Shown: positions 1-9,533, counted from the stretch's first letter. The stretch is DNA of 20,000 bases from Cryptomeria japonica (GCF_030272615.1 NW_026729355.1:22501-42500); one strand, 5' to 3'. Numbers and translations are program-made. Notes: generated from the sequence alone by a model not told the origin.

Positions 1-365
1 GAGAGGAGGGATGCAGCCAAGAAAGCAATCAGGGCTCGAGGCAAGGGATGCATCAAGGATAGCAATCATGTTGTGAGGCGAGATTCCAAAGGCTAAACGT
101 GAGAGGCTGCAGGGTCGACTCAGAGAGGTCTATGCATGTGAGAGGCTGAAAGCAAGGTCAACTCGGAGCGGTCTATGCATCGGGCGCGCTTGGGGCGACT
201 ACCAGTGCCAACCCCTTATCCCGCGACGCGTCCGACAAAGAGAACGTTCCAAGGCGGCAGAGGAGGTTACCAGCCGAAGGATGCAGTAGCAATAACAGGT
301 ATAGTTCCGCGGCGGCCGAGAAGACTCACCGCATAGGAATCGGGATGCGAGGCGAGGGATGCGGC
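1..365. repeat. Diverged left edge of the 188-bp array
   Basis: This stretch is related to the 188-bp repeat but degraded. The landmark GCATCGG.CGCGCTTGGGGCG occurs at about 177, and the next one is 246 bp later instead of 188. Two local duplications explain much of the change. A segment ending GGTCTATGCAT occurs at about 100-137 and again at 141-180. A GTTCC..GGCGGC..GAGA segment occurs near 249 and again near 303. No gene is visible. It is probably the old, unhomogenised margin of the array. Confidence 0.7.
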
Positions 366-3300
366 GGGAAGGCCCCGACGGCTAAACGGAAGAGGCTGCA
401 GGGCCGCCTCGGAATGGTCCAAGCATCGGACGCGATTGGGACGACTACCAGTGCCAACCCCTTATCCCGCGATGCGTCCGATACACAGATAGTTCCAAGG
501 CGGCCGAGGAGCCTCACCGCATATCAATCGGGGTGCGAGGCGAGGGATGGGGCGGGAAGGCCCCAACGGCTAGACGGAAGAGGCTTCAGGGCCACCTCGG
601 AATGCTCCAAGCATCGGACGCGCTTGGGGCGACTACCAGTGCCAACCCCTTATCCCGCGATGCGTCCGATACACAGATGGTTCCAAGGCGGCCGAGGAGC
701 CTCACCGCATAGCAATCGGGGGTGCGAGGCGAGGGATGGGGCGGGAAGGCCCCAACGGCTAGACGGAAGAGGCTTCAGGGCCGCCTCGGAATGGTCCAAG
801 CATCGGACGCGCTTGGGGCGACTACCAGTGACAACCCCTCATCCCGCGATGCGTCCGATACGAAGATGGTTCCAAGGCGGCCGAGGAGCCTCACCGCATA
901 GCAATCGGGGTGCGAGGTGGGGGATGCGGCGAGATGGCCCCAACGGCTAGACGGAAGAGGCCACAGGGCCGCGTCGGAATAGTCCAAGCATCGGACGCGC
1001 TTGGGGCGACTACCAGTGACAACCCCTTATCCCGCGATGCGTCCGATACGAAGATAGTTCCAAGGCGGCCGAGGAGCCTCACCGCATAGCAATCCGGGTG
1101 CGAGGTGGGGGATGCGGCGAGATGGCCCCAACGGCTAGACGGAAGAGGCTGCAGGGCCGCCTCGGAATAGTCCAAGCATCGGACGCGCTTGGGGCGACTA
1201 CCAGTGACAACCCCTTATCCCGCGATGCTTCCGATACGAAGACAGTTCCAAGGCGGCCGAGGAGCCTCACCGCATAGCAATGGGGGTGCGAGGTGAGGGA
1301 TGCGGCGAGATGGCCCCAACGGCTAGACGGAAGAGGCCACAGGGCCGCCTCGGAATAGTCCAAGCATCGGACGCGCTTGGGGCGACTACCAGTGACAACC
1401 CCTTATCCCGCGATGCATCCGATACGAAGATAGTTCCCAGGCGGCCGAGGAGCCTCACCGCATAGCAATCGGGGTGCGAGGCGAGGGATGCGGCGAGATG
1501 GCCCCAAAGGGTAGACGGAAGAGGCTGCGGGGCCGCCTCGGAATAGTCCAAGCATCGAACGCGCTTGGGGCGACTACCACTGCCAACCCCTTATCCCGCG
1601 ATGCGTCCGATACACAGATAGTTCCGAGGCGGCCGAGGAGCTGGGGGATGCGGCGAGATGGCCCCAACGGCTAGACGGAAGAGGCTGCAGGGCCGCCTCG
1701 GAATAGTCCAAGCATCGGACGCGCTTGGGGCGACTACCAGTGACAACCCCTTATCCCGCGATGCGTCCGATACACAGATAGTTCCGAGGCGGCCAAGGAG
1801 CCTCACCGCATAGCAATCGTGGTGCGAGGTGGGGGATGCAGCGAGATGGCCCCAACGGCTAGACGGAAGAGGCTGCAGGGCCGCCTCGGAATGGTCCAAG
1901 CATCGGACGCGCTTGGGGCGACTACCACTGCCAACCCCTTATCCCGCGATGCGTCCGATACACAGATAGTTCCAAGGCGGCCGAGGAGCCTCACCGAATA
2001 GCAATCGGGGTGCGAGGCGAGGGATGCGGCGAGAAAGCCCCAACGGCTAGAGGGAAGAGGCTTCAGGTCCGCCTCGGAATGGTCCAAGCATCGGACGCGC
2101 TTGGGGCGACTACCAGTGACAACCCCTTATCCCGCGACGCGTCCGATACACAGATAGTTCCAAGGCGGCCGAGGAGCCTCACCGCATAGCAATCGGGGTG
2201 CGAGGCGAGGGATGCGGCGAGAAGGACCCAACGGCTAGACGGAAGAGGCTTCAGGGCCGCCTCGGAATGGTCCAAGCATCGGACGCGCTTGGGGCGACTA
2301 CCAGTGACAACCCCTTATCCCGCGACGCGTCCGATACACAGATAGTTCCAAGGCGGCCGAGGAGCCTCACCGCATAGCAATCGGGGTGCGAGGCGAGGGA
2401 TGCGGCGAGAAGGACCCAACGGCTAGACGGAAGAGGCTTCAGGTCCGCCTCGGAATGGTCCAAGCATCGGACGCGCTTGGGGCGACTACCAGTGACAACC
2501 CCTTATCCCGCGACGCGTCCGATACACAGATAGTTCCAAGGCGGCCGAGGAGCCTCACCGCATAGCAATCGGGGTGCGAGGCGAGGGATGCGGCGAGAAG
2601 GACCCAACGGCTAGACGGAAGAGGCTTCAGGGCCGCCTCGGAATGGTCCAAGCATCGGACGCGCTTGGGGCGACTACCAGTGACAACCCCTTATCCCGCG
2701 ACGCGTCCGATACACAGATAGTTCCAAGGCGGCCGAGGAGCCTCACCGCATAGCAATCGGGGTGCGAGGCGAGGGATGCGGCGAGAAGGACCCAACGGCT
2801 AGACGGAAGAGGCTTCAGGGCCGCCTCGGAATGGTCCAAGCATCGGACGCGCTTGGGGCGACTACCAGTGACAACCCCTTATCCCGCGACGCGTCCGATA
2901 CACAGATAGTTCCAAGGCGGCCGAGGAGCCTCACCGCATAGCAATCGGGGTGCGAGGCGAGGGATGCGGCAAGAAGGACCCAACGGCTAGACGGAAGAGG
3001 CTTCAGGGCCGCCTCGGAATGGTCCAAGCATCGGACGCGCTTGGGGCGACTACCAGTGACAACCCCTTATCCCGCGACGCGTCCGATACACAGATAGTTC
3101 CAAGGCGGCCGAGGAGCCTCACCGCATAGCAATCGGGGTGCGAGGCGAGGGATGCGGCGAGAAGGACCCAACGGCTAGACGGAAGAGGCTTCAGGTCCGC
3201 CTCGGAATGGTCCAAGCATCGGACGCGCTTGGGGCGACTACCAGTGACAACCCCTTATCCCGCGACGCGTCCGATACACAGATAGTTCCAAGGCGGCCGA

Positions 3301-5203
3301 GGAGCCTCACCGCATAGCAATCGGGGTGCGAGGCGAGGGATGCGGCGAGAAGGACCCAACGGCTAGACGGAAGAGGCTTCAGGGCCGCCTCGGAATGGTC
3401 CAAGCATCGGACGCGCTTGGGGCGACTACCAGTGACAACCCCTTATCCCGCGACGCGTCCGATACACAGATAGTTCCAAGGCGGCCGAGGAGCCTCACCG
3501 CATAGCAATCGGGGTGCGAGGCGAGGGATGCGGCGAGAAGGACCCAACGGCTAGACGGAAGAGGCTTCAGGGCCGCCTCGGAATGGTCCAAGCATCGGAC
3601 GCGCTTGGGGCGACTACCAGTGACAACCCCTTATCCCGCGACGCGTCCGATACACAGATAGTTCCAAGGCGGCCGAGGAGCCTCACCGCATAGCAATCGG
3701 GGTGCGAGGCGAGGGATGCGGCGAGAAGGACCCAACGGCTAGACGGAAGAGGCTTCAGGGCCGCCTCGGAATGGTCCAAGCATCGGACGCGCTTGGGGCG
3801 ACTACCAGTGACAACCCCTTATCCCGCGATGCGTCCGATACACAGATAGTTCCAAGGCGGCCGAGGAGCCTCACCGCATAGCAATCGGGGTGCGAGGCGA
3901 GGGATGCGGCGAGAAGGACCCAACGGCTAGACGGAAGAGGCTTCAGGGCCGCCTCGGAATGGTCCAAGCATCGGACGCGCTTGGGGCGACTACCAGTGAC
4001 AACCCCTTATCCCGCGACGCGTCCGATACACAGATAGTTCCAAGGCGGCCGAGGAGCCTCACCGCATAGCAATCGGGGTGCGAGGCGAGGGATGCGGCGA
4101 GAAGGACCCAACGGCTAGACGGAAGAGGCTTCAGGGCCGCCTCGGAATGGTCCAAGCATCGGACGCGCTTGGGGCGACTACCAGTGACAACCCCTTATCC
4201 CGCGACGCGTCCGATACACAGATAGTTCCAAGGCGGCCGAGGAGCCTCACCGCATAGCAATCGGGGTGCGAGGCGAGGGATGCGGCGAGAAGGACCCAAC
4301 GGCTAGACGGAAGAGGCTTCAGGGCCGCCTCGGAATGGTCCAAGCATCGCACGCGCTTGGGGCGACTACCAGTGACAACCCCTTATCCCGCGACGCGTCC
4401 GATACACAGATAGTTCCAAGGCGGCCGAGGAGCCTCACCGCATAGCAATCGGGGTGCGAGGCGAGGGATGCGGCGAGAAGGACCCAACGGCTAGACGGAA
4501 GAGGCTTCAGGGCCGCCTGGGAATGGTCCATGCATCGCACGCGCTTGGGGCGACTACCAGTGACAACCCCTTATCCCGCGACGCGTCCGATACACAGATA
4601 GTTCCAAGGCGGCCGAGGAGCCTCACCGCATAGCAATCGGGGTGCGAGGCGAGGGATGCGGCGAGAAGGACCCAACGGCTAGACGGAAGAGGCTTCAGGG
4701 CCGCCTCGGAATGGTCCAAGCATCGGACGCGCTTGGGGCGACTACCAGTGACAACCCCTTATCCCGCGACGCGTCCGATACACAGATAGTTCCAAGGCGG
4801 CCGAGGAGCCTCACCGCATAGCAATCGGGGTGCGAGTCGAGGGATGCGGCGAGAAGGACCCAACGGCTAGACGGAAGAGGCTTCAGGGCCGCCTCGGAAT
4901 GGTCCAAGCATCGGACGCGCTTGGGGCGACTACCAGTGACAACCCCTTATCCCGCGATGCGTCTGATACACAGATAGTTCCAAGGCGGCCGAGGAGCCTC
5001 ACCGCATAGCAATCGGGGTGCGAGGCAAGGGATGCGGCGAGAAGGACCCAACGGCTAGACGGAAGAGGCTTCAGGGCCGCCTCGGAATGGTCCAAGCATC
5101 GGACGCGCTTGGGGCGACTACCGTTGCCAACCCCTTATCCCGCGATGCGTCTGATACACAGATAGTTCCGAGGCGGCCGAGGAGCCTCACCGCATAGCAA
5201 TCG
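366..5203. repeat. 188-bp tandem repeat array (26 copies)
   Basis: The landmark GCATCGGACGCGCTTGGGGC recurs at 423, 611, 800, 988, 1176, 1364, 1552, 1712, 1900, 2088 and then exactly every 188 bp to 5096. One step is 160 bp (1552 to 1712), caused by a 28-bp deletion at about 1641. Three subfamilies lie in order. About 366-770 has GGGAAGGCCCCAACGG, about 925-1850 has GAGATGGCCCCAACGG, and about 2220-5060 has GAGAAGGACCCAACGG, with a transitional copy near 2035. Most core copies carry ACGCGTCCGAT while flanking copies carry ATGCGTCCGAT. Each unit has a short minus-strand open frame of about 70 codons; because 188 is not divisible by 3 these do not join, and they are not genes. If 35S transcription is leftward, the array would be 5' external transcribed spacer; that role is inferred. 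Confidence 0.95.
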
Positions 5204-5464
5204 GGTTGCGAGGCAGATTATTGGGAAGGGAACCCCCTGGGATGCGGCTCAAGCAGTGCCCAAAGGGACTGGAATGCGGAATCACATCGAGAGACCCAAA
5301 TGCTATACGAGGGCTCAAATCGAATTATCGATTTGGCCACGACATGGACGCATCGGAACGACTACCTTTGCCGAACCACTCGCAATTGCATCCATACCGA
5401 AACCAATAGACATTTCCGTTAGAGCCCTCGCATAGCATTCGGGAATCTCGCATGCCCCTCTAAA

Positions 5465-5530
5465 TCGACCAATGCTGGCGCTCAACGAAAATCCGAGCGC
5501 TACCACCGTTCGAGCGCCAGCATTGGTCGA
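5465..5530. promoter_or_regulatory. Conserved hairpin 1 beside the first box
   Basis: Arms 5465-5481 and 5514-5530 are perfect reverse complements over 17 bp (TCGACCAATGCTGGCGC). Pairing extends outward to CCCCTCTAA (5455) and TTAGAGGGG (5540) with one mismatch, and inward to about 5487 and 5507 with a one-base bulge. The loop is about 19 nt. Read on the minus strand, it begins about 35 nt after the predicted start at 5574, so it would lie in the 5' end of the transcript. Its function is unknown. Confidence 0.7.
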
Positions 5531-5564
5531 GTTAGAGGGGCACGGGGGAGAATGCTCCAGTCAA

Positions 5565-5596
5565 CACCTCCCCTATATAAGTTATTTGTCCGATTC
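5565..5596 (-). promoter_or_regulatory. Promoter-like box 1; candidate 35S gene promoter
   Basis: The minus strand reads TTATATAGGGGAGGTGTTG with the predicted first base at 5574. The resemblance is to the plant Pol I initiator (TATATAGGGG type). It is the leftmost box, so for leftward transcription it would be closest to 18S and the best candidate for the gene promoter rather than a spacer promoter. The flank CGGACAAATAACTTATA is shared with the other boxes. On the + strand the same bases look like a Pol II TATA box, so the assignment is tentative. Confidence 0.5.
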
Positions 5597-5950
5597 TCGC
5601 ACAACCGTAGTCTGCCTCGTCGAATCAAACAACGGTCCCAGATTCCGACTTCCGTTCCGTAGAGACCCAAAAGCTAGATGGAGGCTCGCAAGAAAGAGAG
5701 TCGGCGCATAGCAATCGGGTTTCTCGAACGTTTAGGGACCGAGCTCACTTGCGGATAGGGCAAAATCCGCCAAGCAACCCAAAAGCTAGACGGGGGCTCG
5801 AATCGAATCGCCTAGGCGGCCACAACAACGACGTGTTGGATCGACTACCAGTGCCAAACCATTCAGCAAGACTAGTCTGTGTCGAGGCCGGATAGAGATT
5901 CTCAGAGAGCGCCCGTATAGCATTTAGGAGACCTGCCGCGTCCCTCACAC

Positions 5951-6019
5951 TCGACAAATGGTGGTGCACGTTTATAAATCCGAGCGATCCCAACCCTTTC
6001 AAGCACCAACATCGGTCGA
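5951..6019. promoter_or_regulatory. Conserved hairpin 2 beside the second box
   Basis: Arms 5951-5967 and 6003-6019 pair at 14 of 17 positions and correspond in position to hairpin 1. One stem pair that is C-G in hairpin 1 is T-A here (fifteenth position of the arm), so pairing is kept although the sequence changed. The loop is about 35 nt. Confidence 0.55.
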
Positions 6020-6054
6020 GATAGAGGGGCACGGAGGGGGCTGCGTGAGACAAC

Positions 6055-6086
6055 ACAGTCCCCTATATAAGTTATTTGTCCGATTC
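6055..6086 (-). promoter_or_regulatory. Promoter-like box 2
   Basis: The minus strand reads TTATATAGGGGACTGTGT with the predicted start at 6064. It is the only box where the sequence after GGGG is ACTGTG instead of AGG, so it may be weaker or defective. The upstream flank CGGACAAATAAC is intact. Confidence 0.45.
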
Positions 6087-6391
6087 TCACACATCCGAAG
6101 AATGGTCATCAAATCGGACAACAGCCCAAACTTCCGACTTCCGTCCCAGAAAGCCCAAGAGCTATCTAAAACGTTCATGGCCGGAACTCGATCGCGGCTA
6201 TACCAGTCCGCCAAGCAACCCAAAAGCTAGACTGGAGCTCTAGTCGAATCACCTCTGTGGCCATTGCAAGGACGTGTTGGAGCGACTACCATTGCCGAAC
6301 CATTCCGCAGGTCGAGTCCATACCAAGGCCGCATAGAGATTCACGATGAGCTCCTGCATAGCAATCAGGAGACTTGCCGTGTCCATCACAA

Positions 6392-6459
6392 TCGATAAAT
6401 CCTGGTGCAAGATTTTTGCATCCGAGCGCTCCAACCAGTCGAGCACCAGCATCAATCGA
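6392..6459. promoter_or_regulatory. Conserved hairpin 3 beside the third box
   Basis: Arms 6392-6408 and 6443-6459 pair at 14 of 17 positions. The fifth pair of the arm is T-A here instead of C-G in hairpins 1 and 2, and the fifteenth is T-A as in hairpin 2. Both are compensatory relative to hairpin 1. The three mismatches fall at the same stem positions as in hairpin 2. Confidence 0.5.
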
Positions 6460-6495
6460 CATAAACGGGCACGGGGGGAGGATGCTCGAGAACAC

Positions 6496-6527
6496 TACCT
6501 CCCCTATATAAGTTATTTGTCCGATTC
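6496..6527 (-). promoter_or_regulatory. Promoter-like box 3
   Basis: The minus strand reads TTATATAGGGGAGGTAGTG with the predicted start at 6505, 441 bp from box 2. The flank CGGACAAATAACTTATA is identical to that of box 1. Confidence 0.5.
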
Positions 6528-6639
6528 TCAAGCAGCCGAAGTCTGGTCATCGAATCGGGTCAAAGACCACAACTTCCGACTTTACCCACAATGCAAGTCA
6601 TCGAATCGAACATCGGCCCCCGAGTCGGACTCCATGCGT

Positions 6640-6960
6640 ATGTCAGGTCATCGGACCCAAATTCCGCCTTCCTGCGCATGGCGGGCCATCAATATCAACT
6701 CGGTCATCGGACCCAAACTCCGCCTTTCTGCGCATGGCACGCCTTCAAATCGGTCATCGGACCCAAATTCCGCCTTCCTGTGCATGGCGGGCCATCAACA
6801 TCAACTCGGTCATCGGACCCAAATTCCGCCTTTCTGCGCATGGCACGCCATCAACTCGGTCATCGGACCCAAATTCCGCCTTCCTGCGCATGGCAGGTCA
6901 TCGGACACAAATTCAGACCTCGCCAATATGCCTACGTATCGAATCGGTCATCGGACCCAA
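6640..6960. repeat. 50/56-bp tandem repeat cluster
   Basis: GTCATCGGACCCAAA.TCCG recurs at 6647, 6703, 6753, 6809, 6859, 6897 and 6947. Spacings are 56, 50, 56, 50, 38 and 50, so the first part is a 106-bp higher-order repeat of two alternating subunits (GCATGGCGGGCCATCAA and GCATGGCACGCC types). The same phrase occurs twice in each neighbouring 311-bp unit, so the cluster is a local expansion of part of that unit. The open frames across it are repeat by-products. Confidence 0.85.
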
Positions 6961-7040
6961 CTTCCGACTTCATCCATACTGTAGGGTCTTTGAGGTTGGC
7001 GCGGTGCGCTCAACCCGGGGAGTCGACCCATCGAAGCATA

Positions 7041-7072
7041 CACCTCCCCTATATAAGCTATTTGTCCGATTC
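7041..7072 (-). promoter_or_regulatory. Promoter-like box 4
   Basis: First box of the 311-bp family, predicted start at 7050 on the minus strand (TTATATAGGGGAGGTGT). The upstream base differs from boxes 1-3 (AGCTTATA instead of AACTTATA). Confidence 0.5.
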
Positions 7073-7351
7073 CCACACCTGTGTAGTTTGCACCTCTGAC
7101 CAGGACATCGACCCCAACTTCCGAACTCGACTGCAACGACGGCACCAGCGCCTTGGTGCGCACCTTGCGACGCACAGTCCCAACATTCGCCTTCCTGCAC
7201 ATGGCAGGTCATCGGACCCAAATTCCGACCTCGCGAGTATGCCTACATATCGAATCGGTCATCGGACACAACTTCCGACTTCATCCATACCGTAGGGTCT
7301 TTGAGGTTGGCGCGGTGCGCTCAACCCGGGGAGTCGACCCAACGAAGCATA

Positions 7352-7383
7352 CACCTCCCCTATATAAGCTATTTGTCCGATTC
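7352..7383 (-). promoter_or_regulatory. Promoter-like box 5
   Basis: Second box of the 311-bp family, predicted start at 7361 on the minus strand; the core is identical to box 4. Confidence 0.5.
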
Positions 7384-7662
7384 CCACACCTGTGTAGTTT
7401 GCACCTCCGATCAGGACATCGACCCCAACTTCCGAACTCGCCTGCAACGACCGAACCAGCGCCTTGGTGCGCACCTTGCAACGCACAGTGCCAACATTCG
7501 CCTTCCTGCACATGGCAGGTCATCGGACCCAAATTCCGACCTCGCGAGTATGCCTACATATCGAATCGGTCATCGGACCCAACTTCCGACTTCATCCATA
7601 CCGTAGGGTCTTTGAGGTTGGCGCGGTGCGCTCAACCCGGGGAGTCGACCCAACGAAGCATA

Positions 7663-7694
7663 CACCTCCCCTATATAAGCTATTTGTCCGATTC
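7663..7694 (-). promoter_or_regulatory. Promoter-like box 6
   Basis: Third box of the 311-bp family, predicted start at 7672 on the minus strand; the core is identical to box 4. Confidence 0.5.
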
Positions 7695-7973
7695 CCACAC
7701 CTGTGTAGCTTGCACCTCCGATCAGGACATCGACCCCAACTTCCGAACTCGACTAAAAAGACCGCACCAGCACCTTGGTGTGCACCTTGCAACGCACAGT
7801 GCCAACATTCGCCTTCCTGCACATGGCAGGTCATCGGACCCAAATTCCGACCTCATGAGCATACCTACTAATCGAATCGGTCATCGGACCCAACTTCCGA
7901 CTTCATCCATACCGTAGGGTCTTTGAGGTTGGCGCGGTGCGCTCAACCTGGGGAGTCGACCCATCGAAGCATA

Positions 7974-8005
7974 CACCTCCCCTATATAAGCTATTTGTCC
8001 GATTC
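7974..8005 (-). promoter_or_regulatory. Promoter-like box 7
   Basis: Fourth box of the 311-bp family, predicted start at 7983 on the minus strand. On its upstream side (minus strand) lies the 38/52-bp minisatellite, which puts 869 bp between it and box 8. Confidence 0.5.
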
Positions 8006-8095
8006 CGACACCTGTGTAGTTTGCACCTCCGCTCAGGACATCGACCCCAACTTCCGAACTCGCCTGCAACGACCGAACCAGCGCCTTGGTGCGCA

Positions 8096-8720
8096 CCAAA
8101 AGTGCGCACTTTTGGAGGGCACTTTTGTGCGCTCCAAAGGTGCGCACTTTTGGAGGGCACTTTTGTGCGCTCCAAAGGTGCGCACTTTTGGAGGGCACTT
8201 TTTGGAGGGCACTTTTGTGCGCTCCAAAGGTGCGCACTTTTGGAGGGCACTTTTTGGAGGGCACTTTTCTGCGCTCCAAAGGTGCGCACTTTTGGAGGGC
8301 ACTTTTTGGAGGGCACTTTTCTGCGCTCCAAAGGTGCGCACTTTTGGAGGGCACTTTTTGGAGGGCACTTTTCTGCGCTCCAAAGGTGCGCACTTTTGGA
8401 GGGCACTTTTTGGAGGGCACTTTTCTGCGCTCCAAAGGTGCGCACTTTTGGAGGGCACTTTTGTGCACTCCAAAGGTGCACACTTTTGGAGGGCACTTTT
8501 TGGAGGGCACTTTTCTGCACTCCAAAGGTGCGCACTTTTGGAGGGCACTTTTTGGAGGGCACTTTTGTGCGCTCCAAAGGTGCGCACTTTTGGAGGGCAC
8601 TTTTTGGAGGGCACTTTTGTGCGCTCCAAAGGTGCGCACTTTTGGAGGGCACTTTTGTGCACTCCAAAGGTGCGCACTTTTGGAGGGCACTTTTCCTGCG
8701 CTCCAAAGGTGCACACCTAG
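8096..8720. repeat. 38/52-bp palindromic minisatellite
   Basis: AAAGGTGCGCAC recurs with GG at 8139, 8177, 8229, 8281, 8333, 8385, 8437, 8475, 8527, 8579, 8631, 8669 and 8708. Steps are 38 or 52 bp (39 at the last). The 52-bp form carries an extra 14-bp TTTTTGGAGGGCAC. The array begins with a perfect 20-bp palindrome (CCAAAAGTGCGCACTTTTGG), and most junctions are near-palindromic (CCAAAGGTGCGCACTTTTGG). Open frames of 200-320 codons run through it on both strands with Cys/Lys/Gly/Phe-rich periodic translations. They are repeat artefacts. Confidence 0.95.
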
Positions 8721-8842
8721 GTGAGCACCTTCGACCACACCTTGTAGCACACCAAACTCTGACTTTCGACTTCATCCGCAATGCAGGGTCTTTGAGGTTG
8801 GCGCAATGCGCACAACCAGGGGAGTCGACCCATCAAACCCAA

Positions 8843-8874
8843 CACCTCCCCTATATAAGCTATTTGTCTGATTC
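8843..8874 (-). promoter_or_regulatory. Promoter-like box 8
   Basis: First box of the 157-bp family, predicted start at 8852 on the minus strand. The upstream flank has CAGACAAATAGC instead of CGGACAAATAGC, a C-to-T change on the + strand. Confidence 0.5.
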
Positions 8875-8999
8875 TCATACATGCGTAGCCTGCAGGAGCA
8901 ATTAGGACATCGACCCCAACTTTCGGCTTCTAAACGAAAACAAGGTCTTTGAGGTTGGTGTAATGCGAACAACTAGGGGAGTCAACCCATCAAACCCAA

Positions 9000-9031
9000 C
9001 ACCTCCCCTATATAAGCTATTTGTCTGATTC
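9000..9031 (-). promoter_or_regulatory. Promoter-like box 9
   Basis: 157-bp family, predicted start at 9009 on the minus strand; same CAGACAAATAGC flank as box 8. Confidence 0.5.
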
Positions 9032-9156
9032 TCATACATGTGTAGTCTACAGGAGCAATTAGGACATCGACCCCAACTTTTGACTTCTTAACGAAAACAA
9101 GGTCTTTGAGGTTGACGTAATGCGCACAACCAGGGGAGTCGACCCATCAAACCCAA

Positions 9157-9188
9157 CACCTCCCCTATATAAGCTATTTGTCCGATTC
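9157..9188 (-). promoter_or_regulatory. Promoter-like box 10
   Basis: 157-bp family, predicted start at 9166 on the minus strand; keeps the CGGACAAATAGC form of the flank. Confidence 0.5.
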
Positions 9189-9313
9189 TCATACATGTGT
9201 AGCCTACAGGAGCCATTAGGACATTGACCCCAACTTTTGACTTCTTAACGAAAACAAGGTCTTTGAGGTTGGCGTAATGCGCACAACCAAGGGAGTTGAC
9301 CCATCAAACCCAA

Positions 9314-9345
9314 CACCTCCCCTATATAAGCTATTTGTCTGATTC
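9314..9345 (-). promoter_or_regulatory. Promoter-like box 11
   Basis: 157-bp family, predicted start at 9323 on the minus strand; CAGACAAATAGC flank. Confidence 0.5.
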
Positions 9346-9533
9346 TCATACATGTGTAGCCTGCAACAACGATTAGGACATCCACCCCAACTTCTGAATT
9401 CGTCTGCGTTGACCGCACCAAAGGTGCACGCCTTGGTGCTCACCAAAATCCGACTTCCGACTTCTTCTGCTATGCGGGGTCTTTGAGGTTGGCGCAGTGC
9501 GCACAACCAGGGGAGTCAACCCACCGAATGCAA

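Larger units (their letters stand above)
5204..6590 (-). repeat. Three large promoter-bearing spacer units (441-490 bp)
   Basis: The motif ACCCAAA.GCTA recurs at about 5294, 5777 and 6218, and the promoter-like boxes recur at 5574, 6064 and 6505, giving periods of 483-490 and 441 bp. An extra partial copy of the motif lies near 5665. Each unit has, left to right, a part resembling the 188-bp repeat (CCCAA.AGCTAGA, CGACTACCAGTGCCAA, CGCATAGCA.TC.GG), a hairpin, then the box with its conserved flank. The copies differ from each other much more than the arrays on either side do, so this looks like the oldest part of the promoter region. No open frame here has coding character. Confidence 0.8.
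6961..8098 (-). repeat. 311-bp promoter-bearing tandem repeats
   Basis: Four boxes lie exactly 311 bp apart (7050, 7361, 7672, 7983). Each unit contains, on the + strand, CTTCATCCATAC.GTAGGGTC, TTTGAGGTTGGCGCGGTGCG, the box, GACATCGACCCCAACTTCCG, a palindromic CCTTGGTGCGCACCTTG or variant, and TTCGCCTTCCTGCACATGG. The copies are nearly identical, which implies recent homogenisation. The fourth unit is interrupted at its palindrome by the 38/52-bp minisatellite. The two-frame open reading through this region follows from repeat composition. Confidence 0.92.

Noticed and set aside
2063-5095. Series of 70-codon minus-strand frames starting MDHSEA, one per 188 bp
   Set aside because: They are one frame repeated by the tandem array. 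The unit is not a multiple of three, so no longer product forms, and variation between copies shows no sign of coding constraint.
366-5203. CRISPR array
   Set aside because: The whole 188-bp unit is repeated with no unique spacers, and the window contains eukaryotic 5S genes.
366-5203. Centromeric satellite
   Set aside because: A period near 180 bp is typical of centromeric satellites, but the array adjoins units related to it that carry promoter boxes and lies near 5S genes, which fits rDNA spacer better.
7881-8905. Open frames of 200-320 codons on both strands over the 38/52-bp array (periodic Lys/Cys/Pro or Gly/His/Phe translations)
   Set aside because: The frames follow the minisatellite exactly and are open on both strands; there is no start context, signal or domain.
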